A DNA stretch of 64,000 bases from Sphagnum compactum (lineage: Eukaryota; Bryophyta; Sphagnopsida; Sphagnales), in contig OZ234503.1 of assembly GCA_965153455.1 (NCBI GenBank), forward strand, positions 12,405,118-12,469,117. Direction: 5' to 3'. Shown piece after piece: positions 22,616 to 33,237 of the stretch. Under the pieces are notes generated by a model. That model was not told the DNA's origin and did no database searches. It was given only the letters and a program-made list of their open reading frames with translations. Both the position numbers and the translations under genes were made by a program. Each line of letters starts with the position of its first letter. Position 1 is the stretch's first letter.

Positions 22616-24620
22616 TTAAACTCTCAACCCTCCAAGATCGTAACAATATTTATGCTTCCACTTCCTAAGGCTTTTCATTGATAAATTCATTGGCATAATT
22701 GTAGTACAAATGTAAGTGAATTTTCTTTCCTTCATTTGAACTTCTTCTCTTATGAAGTGATATTGTATGTCAATATGTTTATCTTTAGAATGAAATTTAA
22801 AGTTTGCTAATAACATTGTTGTTCGTTGATTATCAAAAGACAATGTAATATGGTTAGGATGATCAAAATCAAGATTATAACTTCTCAAACAAACAACTTT
22901 GTGCCAATGTTTATGACATTGTCATAGATTTTGATTTGTACTTGATAATGCAACCCACTATTATTGTTTGTTTGTCCAACTTATAATGCCTCTAACAACA
23001 AAATAATAATAATAATAATAGGTCAAGATATTGATCTTCTTATTTTAGGATTGTTGCCCTAATTAACATTAATATAACCATACAAAATAATTATCTTTTC
23101 ATTTTGTATATTGAAGTGTATTATCTAATGTACATTAAATGTATCTTAGGGAAATTTTTAAATGACGGTCCAAGGTTTAGTGACCAATGAAATCAAGCAA
23201 TCTTATTGGTTGAAAGCTTTAAATTGATCCCAATCCCTTTATACGAAGGTCCAAGACCAAAAAGTGGCAAAGTGCTTTTAGGATTATAGAGTTCGCAATG
23301 TCTTCTGGTGAAATAAGATTTTAGGAATGCAATTTCACAAACTTCAGTATTAGTATCCTTCCTAAGTTAAGGAGTGGGGACCTTAGAGCAGCTAAACCTA
23401 TATGGCACATGTTTTGGAAGGAAAATTAATTGGGTTAGATAAAAAAAACAATGCTAAAAGGAGATCTCCTAATTTGGAAAACCAAGATTCAGGCTAAGGA
23501 CCAAGGTACAATCCAACTCAAGGATTCAATTTGCTTCAAATCAGTCCAAATTGGTTCCTAGGAAATTAGACCATGGACCCTTGTCTAAAGTGGGCCTTAA
23601 TACGCTTTTAGCAACTTGCCAATGTTTGCACCAAGGTTCACAAAGAATTACACCCAGCAAGTTTTGTAGATTGTGAATGGATAGTCCAATTGAATATAAA
23701 CAAATGCATACATTAGACATCTAACAACTTGTAAGTATGGAACTCCTATTAATTGTCTTCCTCTTGTTTTTGAGGACAACCATCTTTGTTTAACTTCACA
23801 TTAATCTCACCTAGGGTACATATTAATTTGCAATATGTCATTCCAAATTTATGTAAAATTTTAGTAGATATTTCCTCAATGACATTCTAATCCAACCATC
23901 TTCTTGATTTCTAATCATTTGAATTCCAATACAAAAACGAATATATTTTAAGTTTGTCATTTCAATTTCAAATTCAAGAGTCTTCTTCATTTGTTGTAAT
24001 AGGAATGTGGCATTGTTCACTAGCATTGTATTATTAATGTAAAGAACAATCATAGTAAACTTTCCTTCTTGCTTCATCATGTAAATATTAAAATCAACAT
24101 CATTTCTTATACATCCAATAAAGATTACATATGAGTCCATCCATTAGTACCAAGCCCTAGAATACTACTTAAGTTGTATAATTTTTTTAAAAACTTGCAC
24201 ATTTTCTGTGAATTTATTCTTTCTTTAACCCCTTAGGCATATTGATATATATATATTGTCTTCTAATACTCCAGTACAAATTTTGTTTTAACATTCAATT
24301 GATGGACTTTTAAATCAAGTCGATCAATTAAAATAATAACAACATGAATAGAACAAAGTTTTACAACCAATGAAAAGATATCACTATAATCTACACCTTC
24401 GACTTGTGTGAAACCTTTTGCTACCAAATGAACTTTATATCTTTAATGCTTTTTAAAGATTTTAACTAAGGTTTGAAAATTCACTTATAAATCATCATTT
24501 ATTTATTGTTCATAATGTTGTTAATGTCCGTAAGTTTTATTCTTGTATATTAAATGCAATGTAAATTCAATAGCTGCTTTTCAATGAGTTACATCAAGTT
24601 TAAATAAAGCTTCTTCATAT
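22616..24620 (-). pseudogene. Ty1/copia pol remnant: reverse transcriptase and RNase H
   Basis: Read on the minus strand, the conserved order of a copia polyprotein is visible. First comes a start-of-RT segment near 24610-24560. Next is 'VHLVAKGFTQVEGVDYSD' (about 24430-24370), matching the KARLVAKGF-Q--G-DY motif. The catalytic YVDD position reads YINN (24041-24030) inside 'MIVLYINNTMLV', followed by 'EMTNLKYIRFCIGIQM'. Then comes 'GVPYLQVVRCLMYA' (about 23735-23690). After an interruption, RNase H follows with 'DNQ' and 'KHIDIQYHFIRE' (about 22834-22745). Several stops and frameshifts break the frame, and both catalytic Asp of the YVDD are lost, so the element is dead. A MITE (23159-23596) splits RT from RNase H. 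No LTRs or gag are recognised. Confidence 0.88.
23159..23596 (+). mobile_element. PIF/Harbinger-like MITE, family D, copy 1, inside copia pol
   Basis: The element is flanked by TTA (23156-23158 and 23597-23599). Its right end CTAAAGTGGGCC and the interior blocks 'GGTCCAAGACCAAAA', 'AACTCAAGGATTCAATTTG' and 'CCAAATTGGTTCCTAGGAA' match 36021-36354 and the inverse of 38414-38740. At 438 bp it is about 100 bp longer than its relatives, because of extra sequence around 23270-23390. It interrupts the copia coding region and is therefore younger than that insertion. Confidence 0.8.
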
Positions 24621-27212
24621 GCAATTGACTCCCTCTTATAATGTTGTACAATTTGTGCCTTTGTTTGGATTTTCTTGAGGTAGATGGCTTCTTTCCCTCA
24701 ATCTGTATGATCAATCTATTTGGTTTAACAATCTTTCTATCAAAGCTTGAACAAATTAAGAATGTTTTTGCATGTTCAAAACATTTAAACTTCGAGAGTG
24801 GATAGTCTTTGTTTTTTTCAAATGTAATTTTTTAAACCAAATGTATACCATTCCTTTGAAAATTTGAGAGGATTTTAACACTATTGATTAGAAAGGCAAA
24901 AGGATTTGAATTGATAAATATTGTTTTTATAACCCATTTAAACACATTTGGTTCATACATGCTTTTAATCTTAAAAATTATGGATTTTGAAAATGTGGCC
25001 TTAATAAAAGTTGTTCATATATATGTGATAGAGGGCATGAATGCATATTTTACATGATATAAATCAATTTGTAGTCAAAATGTATTTATATTTAAAATAT
25101 ATTTAAATATGCATTCATATTTAAATGGGGTATTTGAAATACAAAATTTTAAGTTATAAACCAATGTAGAAACCACACATGTTATGTGTAGTGCTTGGAA
25201 ATGATTTTTACCTTGATGCCTTTGGCTCCTTTAACCATGATTTCATCTAGGAGGTTTTTTCCCAATAATGTATGGAGGCATGGAATCATTTCCACAACTA
25301 CCATAGCCCCATTAGCCTATCTAAGTAGTTGGGTCCTTGTAGCTTTTATTGTAGTTGCTAGGTTTTTGATAAACCAATGTCTTTTCTTCTTAGAAGTTTC
25401 AACCTAAATCAACATTAATGTTTTTCCCTTTTAACAACATTTTAGAACAATTTGAGATTTGTTACCAATTTTGGCATGCACGTGTTTTTTTCTTTTTGAA
25501 CAACTTATTGGACAAGAAATTGTTTGATTTAAAAATTTCATATTGAATCATTTGCACTATCATACCCTTTCCAACATGTTTTTTGAAGAGTTATTTGATG
25601 TTCATTAAGCTCACATCTTATCACATTCTAGTCTTAGGTCTTGTGCTTGGTTTACAACTTGACCAATCTTCCCAAACTTTTGACTATCTTTTTTTTAATT
25701 GTTTTGAAAACACTTCAAACACAACTCCTATACCCTTGAATTGCAAGCATTTCCCAATGTGTGTGCACACAAGTGAAAGACCTAATGGGTGTCCATCTCT
25801 TGTGATGCGCCCATAGTAATGAACACATTGGGATGCATGATGTTATTCATGACACCTTTGCTTCCATTGCCTAATAAGTAGACTTCCATGTCATATGAGA
25901 ATAGTTACATGCTTTTTTTTCATCAACATTCAATTTTTCTCACTGATGAATCGACATTGTGCTTGCCAAAAATCAGGTTCATACTTTAGCTAATGTTGTC
26001 ATACCTAACCCAACACGAGCATATTTACTTTCTTTTTATCATGTTCAATTCAAGGTTTTGTAGCATTAGGAGTAGTTCAAACAAAAGAAAGGAGTTATTA
26101 TGATCAACACCCTTCTAATCTATTCCTCCTTTTTACGATTGATGTTTTTGGTTGTTTACATAAACAAGCAAATGTTTTCTTACATGATTGTGCCAATGTT
26201 ATTTGGAGCCTAAAAGGGTTACATGGTCATCCCCTTTTAATCCTTGTTACTTGTTTCTACCAGAAAATATCCATAACATTAAAAAAGATGTAAGCATTCT
26301 CCAATTTAAGTTGAGTAGTAGTGATAGGCTTAGTTATTTCTTGACTTCCCTCTCTTCAAGACTTGCCCCCCATCCGCATTGCTAACTTGTTGTAGGTCGT
26401 TGGTAGATAAGTTAATTTTTAAAAAAAAATCTCTCCTTGATTTTCTAACCCCTAGCTAGTAATCACTTGCTTGGACTTTGGTCTTTTTTTTCTACTTTTG
26501 CATCCTCCCTAAGTTTTGGGTATGTATAAAAATAAAGTCATACATGATTTTCACTTATGTTAGTCATTTCCTTTGTTTTTAAGAGGTTTCATTTTTCTCT
26601 CTTTTCTTTAAGGGTAGCTAGCTATTTATTGTGATCTTAGCTTCATCTTCATGAAACAATCTTTTTAGGAACATTTCTTTCTTCCTATGGCTTCATTCAC
26701 TTTTGAGTTGTGTTTCTAGTTTTTTTTGCTTTTGAATCACTTTTCATTTTACATTCCAATTTTTTGATTGATTTTTCCGTGCTTTAGATGTTTGTGCCAA
26801 GAGTGATTTGGAGGCAAAATGCTTGTGAATGATTAACCAAGCAAACAAGCATGTGGATGCAAACAATAGACCAAACTACCTATGCAAATTACTTATTTCA
26901 ACTATTTAAAAGTCAGTCTATTGTATAGACCAACTATGAAAAGATGAATCTACTAAATTGTAGTTTGTGTCCATAAGAATCATATCTAATCATTTTGCAA
27001 TTGTGCAAGATGCTTCATCCCTGATGAACCTCGCCTTCTGGAGTAATCATAATTCCCAACTGAAAGTTGGTTTCTATGCATTACTAATGCAATGCAAACA
27101 TATTGTACAAAACGAGGATAGATCACTTCCACAATGGAGTTTTATCCTAATAGGAGTACATTGTGAAGAAACAATAGATCTCCAGACGACCCAAGATTAA
27201 TAATCCTTTAGA
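24621..27212. other. AT-rich intergenic DNA, possible upstream copia remains
   Basis: By position, the part next to 24620 should hold the integrase of the copia remnant, but I find no readable zinc-binding or DDE motif. Short plus-strand frames at 25195-25816 and 26188-26385 have no signature. A minus-strand AATAAA at 26630-26625 could serve the PLD transcript, though it lies almost 600 bases past its stop. Confidence 0.4.
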
Positions 27213-30200
27213 TCAAGAGTAAATTTGAGGACATGTGTAAAATTCAGTTTCTTTGAAATCAGGTCGCAAATCTTCTTCAACCATGAAATTGAGGGGAAAA
27301 TTCACCAAATGCCCATGAACTGCATGTAATTGGGCTTCATGTCCTCCATCTGAGTTAACTTTTTCATTGGAGACTTGTGGAGCAATGCCAAGATCAATAG
27401 TAGTGTGACCACCCACCTTTTGTTTTCGATGTGCCATAGCTTGTCGCAAGGCAAGTTTGGAGTGAATTGTGTCAGTTGGGATGCACTCAAAAACCATCTC
27501 GTAAATTCTGGTGTTGTTTCTTGCTCTTGACATCCAAATGTCCTTGAATGTTGTGTCACAGATTGGGTCTTTGATGCAATCCAGTTCTGAGTGTTGCAAC
27601 CCAAGATGCTCTCCCCACAGGCTTACGCGTAATGAGTGTGCAAATGGGCCCACACTCCATGGTTTACCATCCATCCTTGATTCCATTTGTTCAAGATCCT
27701 CAAGAACCACCCCAATTTCTGAGTCTCGAGAACCCAACAGGCTCCGATCATTGATATTTGCAGATCCAGTTAACACAAATCGGTCATCCACTATCATGAG
27801 TTTGCTGTGGACATACACTAGGCTTGTTGCCCATGGCCCATCTTTGTGTAGCTGACCATGATTTCGAAGCCCATAAAATGAGATGTAATCTTCCACTCTC
27901 TGAGATCCTAGCGTTTCCTTCAGCTTTTCTAGAAGGGAATGCTTCCCATGACAAATGGTGCGATACTGCCAGTGCATTATGAATCGAACAGATCCTGCAC
28001 CAACCTCATCCAACCCTCCTGGGAATGCAGGCAATAATGGTATGACCACAATCACACGGAAAACCAACCCCTTGTTATATGCCCTCACAATCCGTGCATA
28101 AAGAGCTTGTGAGACACGGTTTTGAATTGTCTCATCACCATCTAGACCTGAAATAAAGAATTGGTTTTCAATGTAGATGAAATACTCTGCCTTCTCAATC
28201 AGTTCGCAATAGGCTGCTTCAATGCTTCGTTCCTCTGGCTGGCTTGTACTTGCTGACCAGTGGCTTACACTGCGGATCACTTGAATTTTGCATTGAGATC
28301 GAGGACCTGTTTCCAAGATTTGCTGATCACGTACTCCATCTGAGTCAAAGCACTGTTGAACTTTGGTAGTAACTTGCATTGGCTCCTCATCCCTTAACAA
28401 TTCCTCCTTAGGAGGTTTTTGCTTTTCAATCTCCTCCACAGAGTGAATCTGCTTAATTGGAGTTTCAATCATGTCTGATGACAACTTCCTAGGAATTGGG
28501 TCATATGGAGTTACTCTTCTTCCACTCCCTTGCAACGCTGAGATCCCAACAAAATCCTTCAATACCCCATCAAATGTGTTCCTCATCCCTCTCGATGGAA
28601 TGTCATCATAGGATGAGGCTAACTCAATTTTTTGAGAGGCCTGCTGCTGGATGGAATTCATCTTGGCTTTGGCTTTTTCCTGGCCTGTTCGGTAATGTGG
28701 AATGACCATGTGCTGGTGTGGTAAGAGCAATGGAATTGTTTGTTGGTTTGGAGCCTTGCTTTGTTTGGCGTAGTTCCACCGTTGCACAAAATGCCTGGCG
28801 ATGTCACGGCACGGAGGGCCCCAAATTGCACACTGCACATCATGCCATGGCATTCTTGGAAGCTTATTCCTGTCAAGTTCATCCTTCATTGGTTCCTCCC
28901 ATGAATCAGGTTCCGACTCCCTGGGATTGTAGTAGTCCCTCCCTGGCCAGATTGTGGAAGGGCTATCACACACTGGATGTGTGGGATCATCGTACCTCCC
29001 AAAACACATATCCAAGCCCCCCAGGAAACAAACATAATTGTCCACAATCACAAGTTTCTCATGGTGTGACCATAGGTACACACCAGATGAGAAATGATTT
29101 GGCCATCGAAGCACTTTGATGTTTTCATGAAGCGCAAGAAGCCGCTGCTTGGAGTAATTGCTGTTGATCTTCAGAGCCATTGACACTTCCTTGTACAAGA
29201 GGATGTAAATCTTGATCCCCATTTTGGCCTTTGCTTCCAAAAGGTGGTCCAAACGAGAAGCTTCATTCTCCTTGAAAGGGCGCCGAAGGTAAAGCTCTGG
29301 ACTTAGCCACCATCCAGTAATGAAAATTTCAGTTTCTGCATCCTCAATTGCCATAGCCATGGCATCAAATGCTGCTTTTCCATCAATGAACCATTGAGCT
29401 TCACTCCCATCATGTGTGCGCCCCCTTTCTGGAGCAAATGATTGGAAGCGGTGAGGGTAACACCAGCCTTCAGCAGATGGCTCCAGTGCAGCATCATTTA
29501 TTGCCATGACCCAATTGTGGGCTCCTGCTGCCCAAGATGTCCACATCCTGACAGCCCGATTTCCACATTGGACAGTGAAGCTGAATCGTAGTGGATTTTT
29601 CTCCTTCGCAACAGTTGCAAGAGATCTTGACCCAATTATGTCTGCTGCAGCATCTCTCCCTGGCATTGGTGGTAAAACATCAAACATGATCGTGTCTAAG
29701 ACTTTGACATTCATAGGATCTGCAAGTAATGCCAGAAACCCAGGTTTCAAGACCACCCAAACTCGCTGCCAGTTTGGGCTTAACCAACACTGACAAGAGA
29801 TCCAGAAGCTAGACCAGCATGATGGGCTCTCATCATCATCTGATGGAATTCTTGAAAGATGGCAAACCATCAGATAGCCTTCTCGAAGCTTTGGCCCATA
29901 CTCTGGAGTGAAAGACAGTTTGCTTACGTCAAGAAAGCAGCACACCTCTCTTGTGTTCACAAGTTCAATGCTTGCAAGGAAATAATTGAGGTAGTTTTGC
30001 ATAGCAGATGTGGCTCTTTGAGAGATTGTTGGCAGCCAGCCAAAGGCAGGTCTCATCACTGGCAAAACAGCTCTTGCAGGAATACCTGTCTTTGAGGAGA
30101 ACTGGCTGATTTCATCAGTACCTTCTTCATCGGAAACTTGCAGCTGGAGAGCGACATTGATACCCAACTGTTCATCTCCAAGTCCAAGACTGTGCATCCA

Positions 30201-30596
30201 CTCCTTGAGGAGTTCCTGTTTTTCTTGAAGCTCCTCAAGTAAGGCCCGCTTTTTGAGTGCAAGATGGAGGAGGAGAACCTCTGCTGCCCGTCTCTTGAGC
30301 TGCCATGTGAATTGCCGATACTTGCACTCAATTGTGTACACAAGCTGGGAGGCCAGACTCATATCATTCCTCTTTGACCGGGAAACTTCAACAACCTCAG
30401 CCACTGGCAGCTCCTCAAAGATTTGGGAGTTGAAATTTCCCAAGCTGGGAGTAGTGGCAGTTGCCACATTCGATGGTGGTGGCGCCATGGGTAATGGTAC
30501 ATACTGGAATTCAGAGCCCATGGCTAATTTCTCCAGGTCTGCCAGTTTTTTGAGTTGCACAGATATTCCTACTTGTGAAACCTGGTCCAAGGCCAT
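27213..30596 (-). CDS. PLDZ: Phospholipase D zeta (PX-PH type PLD), intronless CDS
   Basis: The 1127-residue protein hydrolyses phosphatidylcholine-type phospholipids to phosphatidic acid and head group, acting at membranes. A PX domain lies at about 65-245 ('VYTIECKYRQFTWQLKRRA', 'REVCCFLDVSKLSF') and a PH domain at about 270-370 ('NWQRVWVVLKPGFLALL', 'WVMAINDAA'). The first HKD motif is H512-K514-D519 in 'SHHEKLVIVD', the second H930-K932-D937 in 'VHSKLMIVDD'. 'IYIENQFF' is at 808-815 and 'GSANINDRSL' at 944-953. The C-terminus 'GHLVNFPLNFM-EEDLRP' is typical of plant PLD zeta. There is no C2 domain, so the enzyme should not need the millimolar calcium of C2-PLDs. Length fits the plant family (about 1100). 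The linker 612-770 is poorly conserved. All catalytic residues are present and the frame is unbroken, unlike the multi-exon genes of flowering plants. ATG at 30596 is chosen; an overlapping out-of-frame ATG lies 4 bases upstream, and M26 is an alternative start. Next to it are only repeats. Confidence 0.97.
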   Translation of the reverse strand: MALDQVSQVGISVQLKKLADLEKLAMGSEFQYVPLPMAPPPSNVATATTPSLGNFNSQIFEELPVAEVVEVSRSKRNDMSLASQLVYTIECKYRQFTWQLKRRAAEVLLLHLALKKRALLEELQEKQELLKEWMHSLGLGDEQLGINVALQLQVSDEEGTDEISQFSSKTGIPARAVLPVMRPAFGWLPTISQRATSAMQNYLNYFLASIELVNTREVCCFLDVSKLSFTPEYGPKLREGYLMVCHLSRIPSDDDESPSCWSSFWISCQCWLSPNWQRVWVVLKPGFLALLADPMNVKVLDTIMFDVLPPMPGRDAAADIIGSRSLATVAKEKNPLRFSFTVQCGNRAVRMWTSWAAGAHNWVMAINDAALEPSAEGWCYPHRFQSFAPERGRTHDGSEAQWFIDGKAAFDAMAMAIEDAETEIFITGWWLSPELYLRRPFKENEASRLDHLLEAKAKMGIKIYILLYKEVSMALKINSNYSKQRLLALHENIKVLRWPNHFSSGVYLWSHHEKLVIVDNYVCFLGGLDMCFGRYDDPTHPVCDSPSTIWPGRDYYNPRESEPDSWEEPMKDELDRNKLPRMPWHDVQCAIWGPPCRDIARHFVQRWNYAKQSKAPNQQTIPLLLPHQHMVIPHYRTGQEKAKAKMNSIQQQASQKIELASSYDDIPSRGMRNTFDGVLKDFVGISALQGSGRRVTPYDPIPRKLSSDMIETPIKQIHSVEEIEKQKPPKEELLRDEEPMQVTTKVQQCFDSDGVRDQQILETGPRSQCKIQVIRSVSHWSASTSQPEERSIEAAYCELIEKAEYFIYIENQFFISGLDGDETIQNRVSQALYARIVRAYNKGLVFRVIVVIPLLPAFPGGLDEVGAGSVRFIMHWQYRTICHGKHSLLEKLKETLGSQRVEDYISFYGLRNHGQLHKDGPWATSLVYVHSKLMIVDDRFVLTGSANINDRSLLGSRDSEIGVVLEDLEQMESRMDGKPWSVGPFAHSLRVSLWGEHLGLQHSELDCIKDPICDTTFKDIWMSRARNNTRIYEMVFECIPTDTIHSKLALRQAMAHRKQKVGGHTTIDLGIAPQVSNEKVNSDGGHEAQLHAVHGHLVNFPLNFMVEEDLRPDFKETEFYTCPQIYS

Positions 30597-30622
30597 ACAT
30601 AACAGTTTTGGCTCTTAAGATA

Positions 30623-30631
30623 TTACTTCAT
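30623..30631 (-). promoter_or_regulatory. Minimal upstream ORF ATG-AAG-TAA in the PLD zeta leader
   Basis: A two-codon open frame (Met-Lys-stop) starts one base after the predicted leader acceptor, 26 bases before the start codon. A second, out-of-frame ATG at 30600-30598 overlaps the true start region as ATGTATGG and opens a frame of about 30 codons that runs into the CDS. Both would be expected to lower translation unless bypassed. The effect is inferred. Confidence 0.4.
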
Positions 30632-31823
30632 TCTGAGAGAAAAAGTACCAGCTCCAGAAACACTCTCCATGCACATAATCTGTGCCTCAAATTACAGCAG
30701 AATCAGCAATACTAACAATTTATATGAGCACTTGAGGAATGAAGTACTTCTGTAATAGTTGCAAGCAATAGTAGTCTTCTTCTAAATTTAGTTTGCAATA
30801 GGATCCAATTCCTGCTTTGATCATTCATTCCCTTCAGGGATTTTTTCATTTTCAATGGGAATAGCAGCACATTGCCAGCATTCACTCTCAGCCAAGACCT
30901 GACATGTATTTAACTATCATGGTTCTCTCTAGCGAGTTTTTTTACTTCTGATGATGATGTAGCTAAGCTGAATCACCTCTTAGAATTCTGAATAATATGA
31001 CTTCCTTCACAATACAATGACTTCATGACTTGGGTCGATTTTGAATGATCTGGGTTCACAGTTGAAGTAGGCAAACCCGCAATAAGATTTTTTGCTGGTT
31101 TCACTTCCAACATTATTAGGAAATACATGGAAAAAAACCTACCACCTAACATACTTCCCTTCTTCTTGGTACCTCACATTGGGGTCACTCCAGTCCTTGT
31201 GGCCAAATTATTCAATGAGATTATGTCTTAGTACCTCAGAGAGCAGCACAGCACACCGGAAACGAGGTTTGCAGTTGTTGTTGTTGTTGCAGTAGGTATT
31301 GAAATCCAAAGTCACCAGCACATTAGTGGCATTGAGCTGATACTGCTGCTCTCCCTATAAATTCTCAAGAAATTCCTTCTGCATGCTGCCTGCCACTTAT
31401 GCCTGTAAAAATGGAATGATCAGCTTACAAGAATTTGTGAAGCAAATGGCATACAACATTGAACTGTTTCTTCTTCTTCTTCTTTAGCTGTCCCTGAACT
31501 CTAGAGAGATGCACAAAGAATTGTCACTTAATTTGTTGCAAGTTCTTCAAAATGCCTTGCTCAAAACAAAAAACATTTCTGATATCTCCAGACATCTGTA
31601 CAACAGCAATGTAGGTAACTTCCTTAAAACATCAACCAATTGATCAGCCTGCAGACCAAGGCAGATTCAGTGCAAATCTTTCTTTCTTTCTTAGCACACA
31701 AAGTGGGTTTTAGCATGTCAATCAAGATGGGAAAATCATTCAAGATCTTATAGTAGTAATGTTCCCGAATGTCAATCTGGACTACATGAATCTGATGAGG
31801 AAACACTGGAGATCTGGTACTAC

Positions 31824-31917
31824 CTGAAACACATTGAAAAACAAAAAACAGTGAGAGTTGATGCCAGGCACCCTGAGAGGTGTGTGTAGTAGTAGTAGCA
31901 GTAGTGGTAGTGTGTAC
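31824..31917 (-). other. Candidate 94-bp leader intron
   Basis: The donor is AAG|GTACAC and the acceptor TTTTTCAATGTGTTTCAG, with a T-rich tract before the acceptor. The intron contains an imperfect (TAC)n tract. Its size and borders fit plant introns. No transcript evidence is available. Confidence 0.4.
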
Positions 31918-33035
31918 CTTGTGACTGAGAAATGATTTTCTGGTTGGAGAAACTGCAAATGCTTGTTCTCCTTGGCGAAGACTTGTGAAAACAGCAAAAC
32001 TCTCTCTGGCATCAGGTTTTCCTTCCAGTGAAATGTGAATAGCCAAACAGACAGCCAGCAGAAGAAGAAGAAGAGCAAATAAGCAGTCTGTTGTTGACGC
32101 TTCTTCGATGATGATGCATGAACTTCTTGTTTCTTGTTGAATCCAACTGTAAATGCTGAAGAGACTTCCATACACTTGGGGAAAGCTTGATCCCCCTAGT
32201 TCTCGTTTTGTTTTGTTTTTTGGGCAGACCCAATTCTCCCACCAGAGAAACCTCTTCACAGAGATGTCTAAACGCAACAAACAAATCGAATTCCGCGATA
32301 CCCAAATACACGTAGACTTCCAAAAGTTCAGACAAAGGAAGTAGTCTATTCCTTGTCAAAAAATTCAATTCTCCTCCTCAAGACTGAGTTTGAGTCTCTA
32401 ATCCCCCCGCCCCCACCCCGGTACTCTATCTCTAACAAACCCAAAAAAAATAGTAGAAATCTGAATCCCAATAGTTCGATGGTCACAGACTTGAATCCGA
32501 CAAGTACTTCGCAAACAACAATAAAAAGGATTTGTGAACTCAAACATTCAAACCAATCTAGACTACATCCAACAACAAACCAGAATTGTAATTATCCTCT
32601 TACAACAACAGCAACCCAATACAGAATTGTTGTTCTGGAGATGAGAACAAAAGACCAGAAACAACCAACCCAGTTTATTAAAAGGAATTGAAGGTGTAAA
32701 AATCAGGAATTAAAACAATCAGATACTACTACAGCTACAGAAGCGAGATCCACCGCGACCGTGCAAAAGAAACGCCAAAAAACAGAGCAGAGCACAGTGC
32801 TCTGCTACTGGGGTGGTGGTGGTGGTGGTGGTGGGTGATCAGTGCTGTACAGTGCTCATATTGCGAATCGTGAAGCAAAAGGGAATTGGCAACATGGTTT
32901 GCAAAAAAACACAATTCTACTACTACTCTCAAAAGGAGGTCCAGCCCACAATAAGTCTCGATGGAGAACGCGAAAGGAAGAAGCAATCCAAACAAAAGAA
33001 GCAATCTTTGCTTGCGGCGATGCTGCTGGTGTCTG

Positions 33036-33062
33036 GAGAGAGAGAGAGAGAGAGAGAGAGAG
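33036..33062. repeat. (GA)n microsatellite
   Basis: About 13 uninterrupted GA units on the plus strand, i.e. (CT)n in the sense of PLD zeta. Such tracts are common in plant 5' leaders and promoters and can bind GAGA-binding BPC factors. Binding is inference. A (GGT)n run at 32812-32835 lies upstream of the leader on the same strand and could form G-quadruplex DNA. Confidence 0.9.
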
Positions 33063-33237
33063 CGTGCAGACGACGGTCAGACAAAAGTTTCTTTTGCTTC
33101 CCGGGAACCAAAGAAATGTGCTTCGGGGAATCAGGGAATCTTCTTGTACCCTAAAATTAATTGATTTCTTACTATTGTTATTTATTTTCCTTTGATTTAT
33201 TTTATTTTCTGGTGTTGGGTGGGTACCAGGTTGGAAC

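Larger units (their letters stand above)
30597..33070 (-). promoter_or_regulatory. Candidate spliced 5' leader and promoter region of PLD zeta
   Basis: This stretch is GC-richer than the flanking repeats and rich in CTT/TTC and CAACA words when read on the minus strand, as plant leaders often are. A strong acceptor, TACTTTTTCTCTCAG, ends at 30633, so the last leader exon would be 30632-30597. A donor (CACAAG|GTACAC, exon end 31918) and acceptor (TGTTTCAG, exon start 31823) define a candidate 94-bp intron. A (CT)n run at about 33062-33036 would lie near the transcription start. Several minus-strand open frames of 60-218 codons overlap here, but none has a recognisable domain, and I treat them as leader. 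The exon structure is inference from splice-site consensus only. Confidence 0.45.

Noticed and set aside
28718-29119. Plus-strand frame of 133 codons inside PLD zeta
   Set aside because: It is antisense to the first HKD region, and the conserved protein is on the other strand.
31624-32280. Minus-strand frame of 218 codons upstream of PLD zeta
   Set aside because: It is composition-driven (Leu, Ser and Thr runs), has no recognisable domain, overlaps other open frames and contains a better reading as a spliced leader with a 94-bp intron.
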